Source: an uncultured Eubacteriales bacterium | GTDB taxonomy: Bacteria > Bacillota > Clostridia > Christensenellales > CAG-138 | Reading direction: 5' to 3' | Assembly (NCBI GenBank): GCA_900542615.1 | Contig: UQOG01000126.1 | Span: 1-5,477, forward strand | Length of the DNA: 5,477 nucleotides | Shown: piece after piece, positions 4,968-5,477 of the stretch | Numbering within the stretch: the first letter of the stretch is position 1 | How the letters are laid out: every line of letters begins with the position of its first letter | Translations under genes and position numbers: made by a program | Notes under the pieces: model-generated | Databases searched by the model: none | What the model was told of the DNA's origin: nothing | What the model saw: the letters and a program-made list of their open reading frames with translations, nothing else

Positions 4968-5325
4968 GGCGAGTAAGACAGGTGACCGCATACGGCTTTG
5001 ACCGTATGAGGAAAGTCCGAGCTCCATAGGGCAAGGGTGCCGGATAACGTCCGGCGGAGGCGACTCCAGGGAAAGTGCAACAGAGATATACCGCCAGGCT
5101 TCGGCCTGGTAAGGATGGAAAGGCGAGGTAAGAGCTCACCGGCGGCCCTGGCAACTTGGCCGTCCTGTAAACCCCACCCGGTGCAAGATTGGAATGAGAG
5201 CATTCAATGGCGGCCCGTCACGCTCTTGATAATCGCTTGAGCCCTTCGGCAACGATGGGCCTAGATAGATGGTCACCCACGGCGCGTTCGCGCCCGGACA
5301 GAACTCGGCTTACGGCTTGCTCGCC
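4968..5325 (+). ncRNA. rnpB: RNase P RNA, bacterial type A-like
   Basis: This is the catalytic RNA of RNase P, which removes 5' leaders from precursor tRNAs together with the RnpA protein. All conserved landmarks are readable: GAGGAAAGTCCGAGCTCC (CR-I, 5008-5025) with CATAGGGCA after it, GTGCAACAGAGA, AGGTAAGAGCTCACCG, GTAAACCCCACCCGGTGCAAG, GGCCTAGATAGATGG and ACAGAACTCGGCTTA (CR-V, 5298-5312). Helices fit: P1 pairs GGCGAG (4968-4973) with CTCGCC (5320-5325), P2 pairs GGTGACC (4981-4987) with GGTCACC (5271-5277), P3 is CATACGG/CCGTATG (4989-5008), and a P19-like hairpin GGCGCG/CGCGCC sits at 5281-5294. The ends were set from P1 and may differ by a few bases. The GGCGGCCCG-type P15-P17 region points to the ancestral A architecture rather than the Bacillus B type. 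Confidence 0.97.
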
Positions 5326-5334
5326 AAATAGGAT

Positions 5335-5365
5335 AAAAGCGGCTTTTCGCCGCTTTTTTCCTTTT
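5335..5365 (+). terminator. Intrinsic terminator of rnpB
   Basis: AAAAGCGGC (5335-5343) pairs with GCCGCTTTT (5349-5357) across the loop TTTTC, followed by a T-rich tract to 5367. It starts 10 nt past the closing P1 helix, exactly where the RNase P transcript should end. Confidence 0.9.
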
Positions 5366-5477
5366 TTATTTGGCCTTCCTGCTTCCTCCGCAGGCGTAAG
5401 GCCCGGGCCGCGGGGGGGCGGCGGCGGTTTGGGGGCCCCGGCCCCCAAACCATGCCGGCGGCCGGCTGCGCCGGCCG
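5366..5477. repeat. GC-rich palindromic intergenic sequence, right edge
   Basis: I see no gene here. Elements in order are: a GCGGGGGGGCGG-type core with repeated CGG and TTT (5410-5430); a 12-bp perfect inverted repeat GGTTTGGGGGCC / GGCCCCCAAACC with only CC between the arms (5426-5451); and an 8-bp stem CGGCCGGC / GCCGGCCG with loop TGC that runs to the window end (5459-5477). The core repeats inverted at 23-45. It is probably an intergenic palindromic repeat; the G runs could also form a quadruplex. Confidence 0.5.

Noticed and set aside
4319..5203. 294-codon minus-strand open frame opposite the zinc-ribbon gene and rnpB
   Set aside because: It runs through the RNase P RNA and opposite a clear COG1579 gene; its composition is that of a coding shadow.
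5218..5448. Minus-strand frame across the rnpB 3' end and right edge
   Set aside because: It is a proline/glycine-rich translation of GC-rich repeat and RNA-gene sequence, with no ribosome binding site.

Overview
The window looks like a chromosomal segment of a GC-rich Gram-positive bacterium, most likely a Clostridia-type Firmicute such as a gut Oscillospirales or Christensenellales relative. The evidence is TrmK (mainly a Firmicutes/Gram-positive family), strong AGGAGG-type ribosome binding sites, a short-form Nif3-like protein, a type A-like RNase P RNA, and a glycoside hydrolase 2 enzyme typical of gut Clostridia. The species-level guess is inference.

Left half, leftward (minus strand). 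A cytoplasmic GH2 enzyme (89..1816, probably a TTG start) ends in an intrinsic terminator that contains its own stop codon. Upstream lies a terminator with a competing hairpin (1918-1964). Before that is an unrecognised 117-residue, three-helix membrane protein (1972..2325), and then a broken second copy of that gene. Only the last ~20 codons of the copy, plus some downstream sequence, survive (2395-2466). They are joined to an AT-rich patch (2475-2600) holding a good sigma-A promoter and a Shine-Dalgarno sequence with no start codon after it.

Right half, rightward (plus strand). A promoter at 2646-2675 sits back to back with the leftward one. It precedes a compact housekeeping cluster: trmK (tRNA A22 N1-methyltransferase), a Nif3-like dinuclear-metal protein whose start lies 68 nt inside trmK, and a coiled-coil/zinc-ribbon COG1579 protein. 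Next comes rnpB, the RNase P RNA, with a clear intrinsic terminator. Two of these products act on tRNA, so the cluster has a tRNA-processing flavour.

Both ends of the window (1-77 and 5366-5477) are extremely GC-rich, palindromic and gene-free. They share a G-run/CGG core in inverted orientation, just beyond the terminators of the outermost transcripts, and look like copies of an intergenic repeat. I see no CRISPR array, transposase, phage gene or defence system. The most unusual part is the decayed duplicate and divergent promoter region at 1918-2675.
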